64,000 bases of DNA from Doryteuthis pealeii (GCA_023376005.1 CM042145.1:56644480-56708479); one strand, 5' to 3'. Numbered from the stretch's first letter, positions 31,530-43,555 are shown. Numbers and translations are program-made. Notes: a model not told the origin generated them from the letters alone.

Positions 31530-32025
31530 GGGCCACCTGTTGGCCATGGGTGACAACTCATAATGTTTAAGAATGGAACCCTGGTGGCTGAGCAGTCCAT
31601 GGTGTGCAAAGCACCACTTAGGCTAGATGGACATCAGTGAGGCCCCCTATGATTAATTGGCTGGTCATGTCAAGCCCTAGCTCCTATATGATTGTCCTGA
31701 CCTTATTGTCCTTATGGCAACCACTAACCCTTTTTATCATATATGTGCTATAAGGCAGTGGCTGAGGGTCTTAATGTCCTATATATAATATTAAACTCTA
31801 TCTAATGGTAAGGTTCCAATTGTGGAGGTCTTGGGAATGTGGAGTATCCCTTCATGATCATTACTCCCAGGTCAATGCTGATCCAGAGTGGTAGTACCTG
31901 TTAGTGTCCCATCTATGGGTTTAATAGAAAAAATGTGTTTATAAAAAAAAGTACCCATCAAGAATTTATTAAAAAACTTTGTCGATATTAAATGACCCAC
32001 CAAAGTTGATATGCAGTAAAACAAA
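31529..32025 (-). repeat. RepA
   Basis: Runs from AATGGGGCCACCTGTTGGCC to the 5' block (ATGACCCACCAAAGTTGATA). Its 3' terminal 60 bases are missing. Confidence 0.8.
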
Positions 32026-32390
32026 CAAATTGAATCTATGAAAAGTTTTATGCAGACAATGGCTGTAGGACAGCTAATTGACAATCAAGACAATTGACAT
32101 GATAAAAATCTGATGTAATCACGGATGACAATATTTTTTAAAGGCCAAAGAAATTTTATCATACAACACGAAAATAGATTCATATTACTGCACACCACTA
32201 TAAATGACATAATCTGAGGAAAAATTAGAAATCGATTACACCCTGTCACTCCAGTAACTCTAAAACTGAAAACTGACCATATGGGGAAAGAAAGGAAACT
32301 AAAGTGTTTTTTTTTCAATCAATTTTTACAAGGGTGTATATATAAACAAACATACATGTATACAGACGTATTTTATTTAAATTAGCAAAA
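32026..32390. other. Non-coding stretch, no gene seen
   Basis: The 77-codon minus frame at 32085-32318 has no recognised domain. Confidence 0.45.
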
Positions 32391-32394
32391 AAAA

Positions 32395-33005
32395 AAAAAA
32401 AAAATTTTTGAAAGATATTGTCTGTGGGGGCGGGAGTTAAAAATTCAATGTCAGAGGGTTTGTATCATAAGTAAGTAAAATCATCAAATCTATTAAAGAA
32501 GTAAAAAAATAAAACAATTTGAAATGGAAACTTAATTCTGTCCTTCTCAAATAAAATGTTGCATGCATCTATTAATCATTAATTAAATAATTATTTTGAT
32601 TATTTTACGCATAAATTTTACACAAAATCAGAGGTATTCATCTATTTGTAAACTTTTTAGTTAACTTCTTGTTACTGAAAAAAAGGGCGAGAGTAAAAAA
32701 TAATTTTTTAAATTGATTACAAATTTCACAAAATTTTTTTCCATTTAAATCAATAATACAACTTTTTAATTAATTTCATAGTTTATTTATTTAAATTGTC
32801 ATTATTACAATGGAAAGGATTCAAATGTTAAATTATAAGGAACAGTTTGTATTTATTTTATTAATATAAATATTGAATATTTAAAAAAAAAAAGATAAAT
32901 AAAAAGATGTATAATACAGGGTCATTCTTTATTCTATGTATTAATGGTATTGTGACGTAAGCAGTGACATAGTTTTGGTTACAGACAGACATTGAATCTC
33001 TATTA
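32395..33005 (+). repeat. RepE copy, longest
   Basis: Starts near the A run at 32383 (GATATTGTCTGTGGGGGCGG), ends GTGACGTAAGCAGTGACATA, GACATTGAATCTCTATTATA. It contains copy 2 of the 165-base block (32762-32937), absent from the other RepE copies. Confidence 0.75.
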
Positions 33006-33535
33006 TACTAAGATAGTTCACAATTTATAGCCCAGTTTTATCATAAAATCACAAGCCTTACAGACATTTGCATAAACTGTTTATTCGCTTCCCCTTTTGG
33101 TTCTTATTCTTTTCCTTAACCAAAAGAAAAAAATTTCCATAAAAGTTAATACATCTCTTCAGAACCGCCACAGAAAATAAACTCTAATTTTGCCATTAGC
33201 ATTTCTTGAATTATTTCTCTGGTGAATTAGCAAATCCAGGAAGATTGTTTGAATAAAGGTTCTTTTATTTCTCCTGGGCAATGCCTAGTAGCCATGCTTA
33301 CAGCTTACAAAGGCAATTGAAAGTCTCCAGGCACAATTATATCCTTTTATCAGCATCGTTTTGTTTTCTGGCCAAATAACAAAGAAGGATTACCTACGGT
33401 TCTTTATTCATAAAAAGAAAAACCTCATAATAAATCATTGTCTTTGGTAATTGAAGAATTTTATGAGGAGAGGAATACAGTGAGGTTTCAGCTGAAATGC
33501 ATTCATTATTTTTGTTCTGCACTGTAAACTAATGA
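33006..33535. other. Non-coding stretch, no gene seen
   Basis: A HelB-like 3' word (CTCCTGGGCAATGCCTAGTA) at 33270-33292 may be a worn element end. Confidence 0.45.
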
Positions 33536-33539
33536 CTAT

Positions 33540-33645
33540 TGGTTAGTTGGGTTTTATGGCATGTCAACCCTTGTTGGGTTATTTTATGATGAAGACATTT
33601 TGTTTTATTGATTCTTGTTGGGTATTCAATTTTTTTTTTCAGGGA
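33540..33645 (+). repeat. RepA 5'-end fragment
   Basis: GGTTAGTTGGGTTTTATGGC, ATGTCAACCCTTGTTGGG: a clean RepA 5' block. Confidence 0.8.
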
Positions 33646-33980
33646 TAAGCTTGGCCAAAGTACATAGTGGAACAGTCCAAACCTGTATTTAAACCACCTA
33701 CCATTACTGAGGCTCAGAGCAGATTTAACTTGCAATAAAGCTGAATACTGATCACCTTATACAAAATTCTACATAAAGATTAAAATTTCTAATTTTTTTT
33801 TTTTACAACTATTCATTGCTGCTTTCTCCAGTGACTATGAAATGACATCAGATGTTTGAAAAGTTGAAATTAAGATTTGCCATAATCACTCAAGGGAGGT
33901 AATCAGATAGCAAGCAAAATAAACAACTGGAGAAAAGGAAAAACAGAAAAGAAATCTGTAGAAAACAATAAGTATCAATA
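33646..33980. other. Non-coding stretch, no gene seen
   Basis: No repeat or frame recognised. Confidence 0.45.
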
Positions 33981-33981
33981 A

Positions 33982-33982
33982 A

Positions 33983-34019
<37 letters not shown>
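33982..34019. repeat. (TA)n microsatellite
   Basis: TA run 8 bases before the next fold-back. Confidence 0.95.
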
Positions 34020-34020
<1 letters not shown>

Positions 34021-34026
34021 TATTAT

Positions 34027-34206
34027 TATAGAGTACAATACATCTAAGGTGTGATTTTTACAATTGGTTTCAAAGCAGCATGTTAGCCACTTATCGTCAA
34101 GACAATGTGCCTGTAGAGGTTTCAGTCACATTGTCTTGACAAGTGGCTAACACACTGCTTTGAAACCAATGGTAAGAATCACACCTCAAATGTATTGTAC
34201 TCTATA
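34027..34206. mobile_element. Fold-back element
   Basis: Arms of about 80 bases (34027-34110 and 34127-34206), TATAGAGTACAATACAT..GACAATGTG and complement, with a 17-base loop. About nine positions in ten pair. No coding content. Confidence 0.8.
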
Positions 34207-34275
34207 ATAAATAAATACACCTCTTACATGCGTAATCGGGTACTTTATTTTCTAATACAAAAAAAAAAAAATATA

Positions 34276-34278
<3 letters not shown>

Positions 34279-34318
<40 letters not shown>
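34279..34318. repeat. (TA)n microsatellite
   Basis: TA run following an A run. Confidence 0.9.
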
Positions 34319-34322
<4 letters not shown>

Positions 34323-34329
34323 TGAAAAA

Positions 34330-34405
34330 AAAGGTCCTATCACCAACTTAGTGCATGAATAACACAGCTTGGATATGTGTGGTAAAGTGAGGAGTTCTCT
34401 GCTGT
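34330..34405 (+). mobile_element. SINE-T1 internal fragment
   Basis: ATCACCAACTTAGTGCATGA, GTGTGGTAAAGTGAGGAG. Confidence 0.5.
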
Positions 34406-34669
34406 TTTATAAATTCATATCAATTTTTGACTCATTTTTATTTCATCTAAGCAGACTACACAACTGTTGTAAGGAAGATATTTTCCCAACAAGATAGCTA
34501 GGTGAGTCCAACCGAACACATAAGATACGAATACGCAAGGTTATTTGTAGTCAAGTTAGATAGTAGTATTCGTAGTTGAGTCACTATTAATCGTGTAGCT
34601 AGTCATACTATTGGAGAACTGCATGTTGACTATTATCTATATTCCTGTACAAAAATTAATGAACCTTTT

Positions 34670-35238
34670 CCGGATTTTCAATGCTGTTATTTGATAAATT
34701 CACTCACAACAACAACTTAATCCCTTTCCCTTTCACATTTCATATTCTTGATAGAGTGTCTCTTTCTTTTCATTTTAGAGTTTCTATTGTTCTTAAGATT
34801 CAAATGAAGTATCACTCACATATAAATACACACTTAACAATCATTTTTTAGAACGTCAATTTTCATCACTATATTATGAAAACAAATTGTGTGTGTGTTT
34901 CATAGATGCTAAAACTGTTCTACTAATTCCCAAAATTTGATACGCACTAAATTAGTCTTTTTTTTTTTTACAGATTATACTACTTAATCTTTTCCTTTTA
35001 TATATCATATCCTTGAATGAGGGTCTTTCTTTTCCTATGAGAGTTTTTATTGTTATAGTTCTTAAGATTCTTGGTAAGATTAGAGCCAAGAGATGGTATT
35101 GAATACAATTCCTATTAACAGAAGGAAGTCTGAAAGGGAACTAATGGGAATGAGAACCAAAAGAAAAAGAAGAATTATTGGAAAAAACCTCTTCACACAA
35201 GATGATTAGGAGGTAAAAAATTGAAAAGGAAATAAAAT
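34670..35238. repeat. Local tandem duplications, units 1 and 2
   Basis: A block with TTAATC..TTTCC, CATATTCTTGATAGAGTGTC, TTTCTATTGTTCTTAAGATTC (34715-34805) recurs at 34985-35075. Its extension 35070-35235 recurs at 35915-36135. Confidence 0.65.
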
Positions 35239-35242
35239 TATC

Positions 35243-35895
35243 CAGCTCAGTTGGCTGGTGCTTTAGAATACACTGACTGCACCTCTGCAGAAGGGGAAAA
35301 AACCCTCCAATGGGGCGATCTTTTGGCCGTGGGTGGCAACCCATGATGCTTAAGAATGGAACCCTGGTGGCTGAGCAGTCCATGGTGTGCAACACTCCAC
35401 TTGGCCTTTACTTAGGCTAGACTTGAGATCTGAGAGACCCCCCCCCTCTGATCAATCAGTTGGTCAAATCAAGTCCTAGCACCTATTTGATTGTCCCAAC
35501 CCTATTAGACACTTATGGGAGGCCCCAACCCTTTTTATCATATATGTGCTATAAGGTGGTGGGTTAGGGTCTTAATGTCCTGGGTATGACGTGAAATTAT
35601 CTAATGGTGAAGTTCTAATTCTGGAGCTCTGGAGAATGTGGAGATCTCCTTCATCACCATTACTCCCAGGTCCACTCTGACCTGGAGTGGTAGTACCTGT
35701 TAGGGTTCTATCTATGGGTTAAATAGAAAAAAATGAGTTTAAAGAAAATTGAGTTTTAAAAAAATAATTAAAAAAAAAACTGAGTTTTAAAAAAATTGAG
35801 TACCCATCAAGATAGAATCAAACAAAACATCTTCAGCATAAAATAAGTCAACAAGGGTTGCCATGCCATAAGATCAAATCAAACAATTTTCATAT
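35243..35895 (-). repeat. RepA, full length
   Basis: About 650 bp from TTGGCTGGTGCTTTAGAATA to the 5' block (GTCAACAAGGGTTGCCATGC). Inserted between duplicated host blocks. The 84-codon minus frame inside is a RepA shadow. Confidence 0.85.
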
Positions 35896-36140
35896 TAGAA
35901 TTTCTATTGTTCTTGTTTAGATTCTTGGTTAGATTTCAACTAAGAGATTGTATTGAATCCAATTCCTCTTAACTGTAACAGAAATGAAAATTGAAAAGGA
36001 ACAAATGAGAATTGTATGGTAGCAGCAAAGAGTAATAAATGAACCAATAGAAAAAAAAAGAATTGTTGGCAAACAAAAAACTCTTCATACAAGATGATTG
36101 GGAGGCAACAGATTTGAAAGGAAATAACAAAATTACAACA
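35896..36140. repeat. Local duplication, unit 3
   Basis: GATTGTATTGAATCCAATTC and CATACAAGATGATTGGGAGG echo 35094-35210. Confidence 0.65.
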
Positions 36141-36448
36141 AAGTTCTCGATTCTGACCAAACAAATCCCAGTAAGGATTTAAAGCAAGCTAGGCCGCAAC
36201 TCTGACAATTTGATGGAACTATTTGCAATGAAATTATGTAGAAGAAGAGTGAAAGACCAAGTGGAATTTTGGGTAGGGGACTTTCTTTCTAAAAGTCTGG
36301 TCGAATGACCACATTGTCTCTGATCTCAAACGACCAGAAATAAGCCATAACAATGTCACAAATTGTGTGTAAATTATTTATAGCAATAACAGTTATTTGG
36401 AGCTATAAATTTTTTTACTAAGGATTATTATTATTTGTAACTTGAAAC
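36141..36448. other. Non-coding stretch, no gene seen
   Basis: Unique-looking; nothing recognised. Confidence 0.45.
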
Positions 36449-36451
36449 CAT

Positions 36452-36715
36452 ATAATGGTTGGTTGGTTGGATTTTATGGCTTGGGTTATTTCATGCCGAA
36501 GACATTTTGTACGATTCATTCTTATTGGGTATTCAGTTGCTTTAAAAACTCAATTTTTAAAACATTTTTAAAACTCATTGTTTATCTATTTAATCCATAA
36601 ATGGGACCCTAACAGGTACTACCACTCTAGGTCAGAGTGGACCTGGAAGTAATGGTGATGAAGGCATACTCCACACTCCCCAGAGCTCCAGAATTGGAAC
36701 CTCACCATATAATTA
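36452..36715 (+). repeat. RepA, 3'-truncated
   Basis: GGTTGGTTGGATTTTATGGC to GAATTGGAACCTCACCATAT. Confidence 0.8.
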
Positions 36716-36749
36716 TGTCTAAAATATCATTTGAACTTGCTTACTATAT

Positions 36750-36800
36750 TGTCACAGTCCATCATATTAACCACTTCACCACGAGGACTACACCCCTCCC
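36750..36800 (-). mobile_element. tRNA-like SINE head fragment
   Basis: CACAGTCCATCATATTAACC, ACTTCACCACGAGGA resembles the complement of the head at 52300-52370. Confidence 0.45.
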
Positions 36801-37255
36801 GTGGACAATAAGGAGAATCATTTATAATAAATGCAATAAGCATATAAAATGTAAGTTAAAAAGTTACTCCAATCGATTAAGTCTGTCAATTTTTAGAAAT
36901 CAATTGAATATATACATATACACCTATGTCTAAACGAGACAATTGGTGAAACCTTTTGGTTCCTGTTATAACAGCAGTCTACAATAATATTGACGTTTCT
37001 ATTTTGGAAGGAATGAAGGATTCTAATTAACATTGCATAGTTAGCAGTGGTCCATGATGATATTGATGCTTCTATTTTGGAAAGAGAGAAGGAATCTAAT
37101 TAGCTTTTCAGAGTTATTTTTGTTATATTGTAAATTTGGTTCATTATAAAAGGATCTTCAGTGCAAATTCAGACCTTATAAAATTATCATTTAATTACAA
37201 ATTGGACTGGAAATTGTATTATTCTTTAATTAAAATCTTAATATATGTTGTTTTT
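36801..37255. other. Non-coding, with an 80-base tandem duplication
   Basis: TATTGACGTTTCTATTTTGG (36990) and TATTGATGCTTCTATTTTGG (37060) lie in two similar adjacent units. Confidence 0.55.
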
Positions 37256-37257
37256 AT

Positions 37258-37808
37258 TGCGTGGTTGGATTTTATGGCATGTCAATACTTATGTTATTTT
37301 ATGCCATTTTTGTTTTATTCATTCTTGTTGAGTATTCAATTTTTTAAAAACTTCTTTTTTTAATCTATTTAACTTATAGATGGTAATACCACTCCAGGTC
37401 AGAGTGGACCTTAGAATAATGTCAATGAAGGGGTACTCCACTCTCTCCAGAGCTCCAGAATTGAAAACTCACCATGCAGTTTAGCATCCTATCCAGGTCA
37501 CTAAGACCCTCAGACACAACCTTCTAGCACATATATGATAAAAATGGTTGGGGGTGGGTTGCTATAAGAGCAATAGGGTTGGGACAATCATATAGGTGCA
37601 AGGGCTTCATGTGACCAGCCGATTAATTAGAGGGGCATCTCCAACGACATGTCTATCCTAAATAAGGGCCTAAGTAGAGTGATTCATATCATGTACTCCT
37701 CAGCCACCTGGATTCAATCCTTAAGTATCACAGGTCACCAACCATGGCCAATAGGTGATCCTATTGGAAAGGAGTCTTACACCTCTGTAGAGGTGCAGTT
37801 GGAAAATT
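37258..37808 (+). repeat. RepA, full length
   Basis: From GGTTGGATTTTATGGCATGT to CTGTAGAGGTGCAGTTGGAA; terminal CTAAAGCC.. replaced. Confidence 0.85.
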
Positions 37809-37854
37809 CTAGATGATATTTTATCCTTCTTGAGAGAAATAAGAATATATCGAA

Positions 37855-38400
37855 AATTATGATTTAGATATAAAATTCATCCGTGAAATGAATTTACAAA
37901 AATTACACCAGTAAAAGAAACTCGAGTACTGTTGTGGGGTTTTAAGGGTAAAAAATAAGACAAATGACTGGTAACAATGGATACAAATGTATTGAACGAA
38001 AAGGAGTAGAAATTTACAGCAAAGAAAGTGGAGATTGCATCTGACCAATACAGTTATGAGCTGACTCACATTTGCTTCGTGTCAAGCCACAATTGTTCCT
38101 GCTACTTATAGTAGCCGTTGGCACATTCCATTTATGTACATAGGTTATATCACCTATAACAAGTACCAACTTTTGTCTCATGCTCTAACAGTTTTTTGGC
38201 ATTAAATAACCCACAGGGTTATTGTACCATTAAACAAACCAATCTGAACCAAACCAAATGAAGTTAATGAAAATCATTTATTCCAATTTTAAGATATTAA
38301 GAATTTGAAACAAAGAAACCTTTATCAAAATGACTTATTTCAGCATTAAATGACCCAAAAAGGGTTGATATGCCACAAAACAAGCAAACCAAACTGATTC
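37855..38400 (+). repeat. RepK copy carrying a solo LTR
   Basis: Similar to 5815-6105 once the LTR is removed; CGAGTAC before and AAGTACCAACTTTTG after the insertion match the empty site. Confidence 0.7.
37930..38161. mobile_element. Solo LTR in RepK
   Basis: 232 bp, TGTTGTGGGG..CACCTATAACA, flanked by AGTAC at 37925-37929 and 38162-38166. The empty site is available at about 5870 for comparison. A TATA-like CTATAAGTAG on the minus strand suggests minus orientation, but this is not certain. Confidence 0.75.
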
Positions 38401-39080
38401 GGACAGTAAAAAATCAAGATAGAATACATAACCAAAAGGAAACAGACATTTATCAATTCATTTTTTTTTCTCGGATGTTTCCATGAATATTTTTCCATAA
38501 CCAAATAGCATTCCAAAAATGACAATTTTATTCTCCCCAAATACAAATAAATTAAAGACCCTCCCCTCATCCCTTGAACCATTATCTTGAATGTATAGAT
38601 TCAATATTAGCCTTGAGTATATAATCTCATACCATTATAATTTTAGCTCTTCAAGTCCTTCCACCTTCTAAGCTTTCTCATCCCACTCCCCCCCCCCCGC
38701 CCAATTTTCAAGCGTATCATCATTTCTTTCAACCAGCTGGCTATGAACCAAAGAAATCTTTTGCAAATACACAAGAAATGTATGTGTAAGTTTTTCATGC
38801 TGTGAATGGAAGGGCAGAGGCTTGAGTACCTCAGAATGTGACACGATGCATCTTGAAAGACAAGTTATTGATTACTTTTGGTTGCAAATCAGCAGAATCT
38901 GATGTCACGTGACGTATGAAGCCCATAGACATTTGATAGAATAAGGTCTGCAATAAAAACAGAAGTGTCATTCACAACTCGATTCCTTAAGAAGAGTCGG
39001 GATCAAATGGAGGGACGTTTTGACGGATCTACTCATTTTTTGAGTCGTGGTTTATGTCTGAAAAATCTTGCTTCAATTTC
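38401..39080. other. Non-coding stretch, no gene seen
   Basis: C run at 38689-38698; the 78-codon minus frame at 38346-38582 overlaps RepK and has no motif. Confidence 0.5.
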
Positions 39081-39084
39081 AGTT

Positions 39085-39425
39085 TGGTTTGCTTTATTTG
39101 TTTAATGGCATATCAACTTCTTATGGGTTATTCAATAACAAAGTTTTAATCATTTGTAAATGTTTGATTGAAATAAATGAAAATAGAAAAAAAAAGGGAA
39201 GAAGTTTGAGAGAGAGAAGTGAAGGAAAGAGAGAGAGAAGTGAAGGAAAGAGAAAGAGAGAATGAGAAAGAAGAGAGAGAGAAAGAGAAAGGAGAGAATG
39301 GGAGAGAGAGAAAGAAAAACGGAGATAATGAGAGAGAGAGAGAGAGAGAAGAGGGTTTGGTTTGGTTTATTTGTTTAACGGCATACCAATTCCTTATGGG
39401 TCATTTAATTCTGAAATTTGATTCA
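39085..39425. repeat. Two RepA-like 5' blocks flanking a polypurine tract
   Basis: GTTTAATGGCATATCAACTT (39103) and GTTTAACGGCATACCAATTC (39372) flank a GA-rich minisatellite (39185-39352, unit AGAGAGAAGTGAAGGAA). A direct duplication is likely. Confidence 0.6.
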
Positions 39426-39454
39426 ATTTTAAATGTTGTAAATATAACTATATT

Positions 39455-39495
39455 TTCAAGTGGCTGAGCTACCCGGTGTTGCCTGAGATTTAAAA
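39455..39495 (-). mobile_element. HelB 3'-end fragment, decayed
   Basis: GTGGCTGAGCTACCCGGTGT, TGCCTGAG. Confidence 0.35.
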
Positions 39496-39995
39496 AGTTG
39501 AAAATAAATCTCTTATCAATATTTGTATAGAGATTGATAAAAATTATTTTTTTTATTTGTTTTATTATTTTTTATTATTCATCTTTTAATTTTGAGTAGT
39601 TTATTTTTATTTTTCTTGTTTGCATTTTTTCTTTTGTCTTTTATTTGCTTTTTATTATGTTGTTTTATTATGTTTTATTCTTTATTAATTTGTTTTATTG
39701 TTAATCATTTTTTAATTACTTTATTAATATATATTTATTTATACTCTTATAATATTTTTATTTAGCTTTTCTTATGGAAAATGAAGGGTAAAAAGTCTTT
39801 TTAACCTCCTCTCGGACAAAAATAGGGTGTGATTCTCCTCAGAGCTCCAAAACTGGAAATTAGAGTAATGCAGATTAGTTCCATACACAAGATCTGCACC
39901 CCCCCTCTTCCGGTGAGGTCTTACCCTTTTACTGTAAAACCATATATTCTTAGCCACTCTGCAAATACAGTTTAATGTTATAGCCAGGATACACT
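39496..39995. other. AT-rich non-coding stretch
   Basis: T-rich then ordinary; the 100-codon minus frame at 39772-40074 runs into RepA. Confidence 0.5.
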
Positions 39996-39999
39996 TCTG

Positions 40000-40245
40000 A
40001 TTAGTTTCTTGGATTTTATGGCATGTCAACCCTTGTTGGGTTATTTTATGCCAAAGACATTTTGTTTTATTCATTCTTGATGGGTATTCAAAAATTGTTT
40101 TTTAAACTCAATTTTTGAAAACACATTTTCTAAAAACTTATTTTTTCCTATTTAACCCCTTAGATGGGACACTGACAGGTACTACCACTCTGGGTTAGGG
40201 TGGACCTGGGAGTCATGGCCATAAAGGGATGCATATTTGTATGTA
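40000..40245 (+). repeat. RepA, 3'-truncated
   Basis: GGATTTTATGGCATGTCAAC to ATGGCCATAAAGGGATGC. Confidence 0.8.
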
Positions 40246-40311
40246 ATGCCTTACAAATAAAATAAAAAAGATTGATCAAGTAAGGGGTAATGGGAAAGAA
40301 TGTATGTTCAC

Positions 40312-40423
40312 CCCCCCCCATACACATACACTCTCTCCCTGTCTCTCTTAAACACACACATATTCTCACTGTCAGTCTGTCTCAGACACAAACACTCATT
40401 GTCTCTGTGTCTCTCTCACACAC

Positions 40424-40468
<45 letters not shown>
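40312..40468. repeat. CT- and CA-rich microsatellite
   Basis: (CTCT), (CACACA) and then TATATATT; frames through it are artefacts. Confidence 0.9.
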
Positions 40469-40471
<3 letters not shown>

Positions 40472-40679
40472 TATTTTTAAACTCCGACAATATATTTTAA
40501 AAAAATCTCATTTTGGGGTTTTTATGCTAATTTTGAATGTCCTTGTGATGAATTTAGGGAATAAAATGTAATTTGCACCAAACTCTGGCAGTCAGAATTA
40601 TCCTGATGATCTGTTAGGAGAAACCTAGATAGATATTCTCTGACTCATTAGGCTTACTTTATCATATATACTAGTACAA

Positions 40680-41168
40680 AATAAAAAACACCCTCTGGGC
40701 GATGTAAAAATAGATTTTTGAAACATATTACCTGAGGGGTGGGAGTAAAAAATTCAATGTCAGCGAGTTTGTACCCTAAGTAAGTAAAATCATCAAATTC
40801 ATTAAAGAATTAAAAACTAAAACAATTGGAAATGTAAACTTTAAATATGTATTAAAATAAAACAAACTATATATAGATATATAATACTAGTCATGTGAGA
40901 ATGGGAAATGAATCCGACCAGAGTAGTATTTTTATTTTTTGAGAATACCAGTCAATACCAATACCAGTCATGTATATATTAGATAATATAACTCAATACC
41001 AGTCATGTATATATTAGAACTCGTTTTAAAAAACAATGAAGACTGTTTAATGTTGCATGTTCAAATTTTGAGTGTATTTATTCTATGTTATGACGATTTT
41101 GGGTAATGTGACGTAAGCAGTGACGTAATTTTTGTTACATACAAAAACTGGAAGCGAATCTCTATTAT
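40680..41168 (+). repeat. RepE copy
   Basis: ACACCCTCTGGGCGATGTAA to GAAGCGAATCTCTATTATTA. It includes an inserted near-duplicate AATACCAGTCATGTATATAT (40970 and 40995). Confidence 0.75.
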
Positions 41169-41173
41169 TAATA

Positions 41174-41174
<1 letters not shown>

Positions 41175-41262
<88 letters not shown>
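41175..41262. repeat. Compound (TA)n(GATA)n(GA)n microsatellite
   Basis: Three successive repeat types in one tract, directly after RepE. Confidence 0.95.
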
Positions 41263-41768
41263 TACACAAATAGTGTTATAATGTTGAATCCTACATAATC
41301 AAGTAATCCTGATTGAAAAAAAAAAGAAGTTTTTTTCCCAAACTATGAAGCATTTTTTAAATGAAACAATGAATCCTGAATAAAATCCAAAGACTCCAAA
41401 AGAAACCAAAGTCTATTTGCAGCCGCATTGTTTCCCATTTCCCATTCCATTTCATCTACTAAATCCACCGTGTAAATTATCAATACATCCACATTTCCTG
41501 ATTTCTTTTATCTCTTTTCTACAATTGGATTGATGTTCATACAAAATGCTTTACTGCAATTGGTGAACCTCATCCTTTTAAGATTTGGATGCCCATCATA
41601 AATTCCTTTTCTTGTTTGTTTCACAAAGGATTTTCTCCTCATAGATTATCAATGAACACACTATGTTCCTCAGAGCCGAGAGACTTCAAGTAAAACATTA
41701 TTGCTTTGGTAATTTATTGCTAACAATGGATCACAATAAAAGATAAAAGCTATATGAATGATAATAAT
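41263..41768. other. Non-coding stretch, no gene seen
   Basis: Unique-looking, no frame of note. Confidence 0.5.
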
Positions 41769-41771
41769 GAC

Positions 41772-42465
41772 GAGTAGGACCTGTGGATATAACACAGTAT
41801 GATAATCTAATTATTACAACATTTTATATGTTTAGTGTCCGACTACGAGCCACAATATTCCTGGTTTGATACCAGCCCTCGCCGACTCAGCATATGAGTA
41901 GCAGAGGAATCTGTGTGGTAAACTAAGGAGCTGATGGTAGGTGTGGCGCTCCATGCAAAAATAATCACCTTGGTGTGGTACTATGGAAAGGGATAGATTT
42001 CTTAGCAGTTTGTCTGATACTGACTTTAAGCCACCCTGACTACTTACTTTTTAAGAAATATTGCTAAATAGTTCAATATGTAAAAAGTATAATAATCTTG
42101 ATTTAACTCTCATTCATTTTTTCCTTCTTTTAATCGTTTCCTTATGTTCGATTGAAACAGATTAGTGTTATCGCTTTTATGCACTCACCTCTTCTCTGTA
42201 TCTTTCTCCTACTGTCTTTCTTTCTTTCTTATATTTTTTCACTGTAGCATGACCTTTTTCTACTCTTTCTTTCTTTATGATAAAAAAGAATGGCCAATTA
42301 TTTAGCTGAGTTAATGACACTCTTAAGAAATATGAATTCGGTGGATAAGCAACACCAGGATTTACATTTTTGCATTTCATCTTGTATGATTTGGACGGTC
42401 TCATTTGTAACCAGAGGGTGTTGCAAGATGATAACAGTTGTATTTTAAAGGTACATGAGTAATAA
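41772..42465 (-). mobile_element. HelA Helitron split by SINE-T1
   Basis: The 3' end on plus reads GAGTAGGACCTGTGGATATA. The 5' side has CTTGTATGATTTGGACGGTC, AGAGGGTGTTGCAAGATG. The HelA word ATATGTTTACTTAAGA is interrupted at 41833 and resumes near 42045. The far 5' terminus is worn. Confidence 0.75.
41834..42050 (+). mobile_element. SINE-T1 nested in HelA, head truncated
   Basis: Starts at GTGTCCGACTACGAGCC (A box missing) and ends GGCCACCCTGAC-like, TACTTTTTA. Confidence 0.75.
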
Positions 42466-42712
42466 TAATGATAATAAAATTATTTTTCAAAATAAATCTC
42501 AAAGATGCAGTTGGATGCATCATCAGTGATGTTCATTGGGGTTTTGGGGTTTTTTCAGCATCATACCTCATCACTGAAATGATCCATCCAAGATTGATCA
42601 CATCTCAGCCGAAATCCAACATAGTTTTCTGTCAACACTCCCTGTTTCGTTCTCAGCAAACAAATAGTTTTATGGTTGCCCATGGTCAGCATCTGATTTG
42701 ACCAATGAGCAA
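42466..42712. other. Non-coding stretch, no gene seen
   Basis: 77-codon frame at 42468-42701 shows no recognised domain. Confidence 0.45.
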
Positions 42713-42714
42713 TT

Positions 42715-43065
42715 TTTTAACACATTTTTTCTATTTAACCCATAGAAAGGACCCTAATAGATACTTCCACTCCGGGTTAAAGTGGACCTGGGAGTAATGG
42801 TGATGAAGGTGCACTCTACACTCCCCAGACCTCCATTTGATGGAATGCGATTAGTATTGTAATACAAGGTCATTTCCATCACCTCTTGGCATTGCCGTGT
42901 ATCCCTGCTGGTACTTAAGAAAAATATCTATTTGACTCATAGATGGGACCATAACAGGTACTACCACTCCAGGTCAGAGTGAATATGAGAATAATGGTAA
43001 TGAAGGGATACTTTAGCCTCCCCAGAGCTTATCACCAGATTCAGTTTAGTATCATATTAAAAAAA
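42715..43065 (+). repeat. Two RepA internal fragments in tandem
   Basis: CTATTTAACCCATAGAAAGG (42730) to CCCAGACCTCCATTTGATGG, then TATTTGACTCATAGATGGGA (42927) to AGCTTATCACCAGATTCAG. Confidence 0.75.
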
Positions 43066-43555
43066 GATTTAAAAAACGGCGCATTTTTGTTATTTTTTTA
43101 TCTTTATGATATGAAATAAAATGAAAAGTTCTTATTTGTTTTATCCTTTTAATCTGGTACTAATCCCATCTTTTGAAGAACATTATCACTTCAAGACATT
43201 AATCCAATAAACCTTTCATCCGGTCTTCATCAACATCACAAAAAACAATTTCTCTATAATTTGACTGTCAAACAGCCAGACATAACATTTCAAATGACCA
43301 ATAACAAGACTTTGGTTTCCATTGATTCCTGCAAACTTCAAAGGCGTAAAAATAGATAAAACTCCTCTCCCCCTACTCCCCCTACTCCTTCCTCCTCTTT
43401 GCAACAAAATGAAGAATTTGTTTTCTGTGGAGCCATTTACAGCATCCAAAGAAGCCTAAACTAATTCAACAAGAAAGACAACTAGAAACATAATCTGATG
43501 GTCATGAGCCTTTTCATCTTCTCCATTACTGACCTCCCCTTACCCATAACTGTTG
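43066..43555. other. Non-coding stretch, no gene seen
   Basis: Unique-looking; the 77-codon minus frame at 43216-43449 has no motif. Confidence 0.5.
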
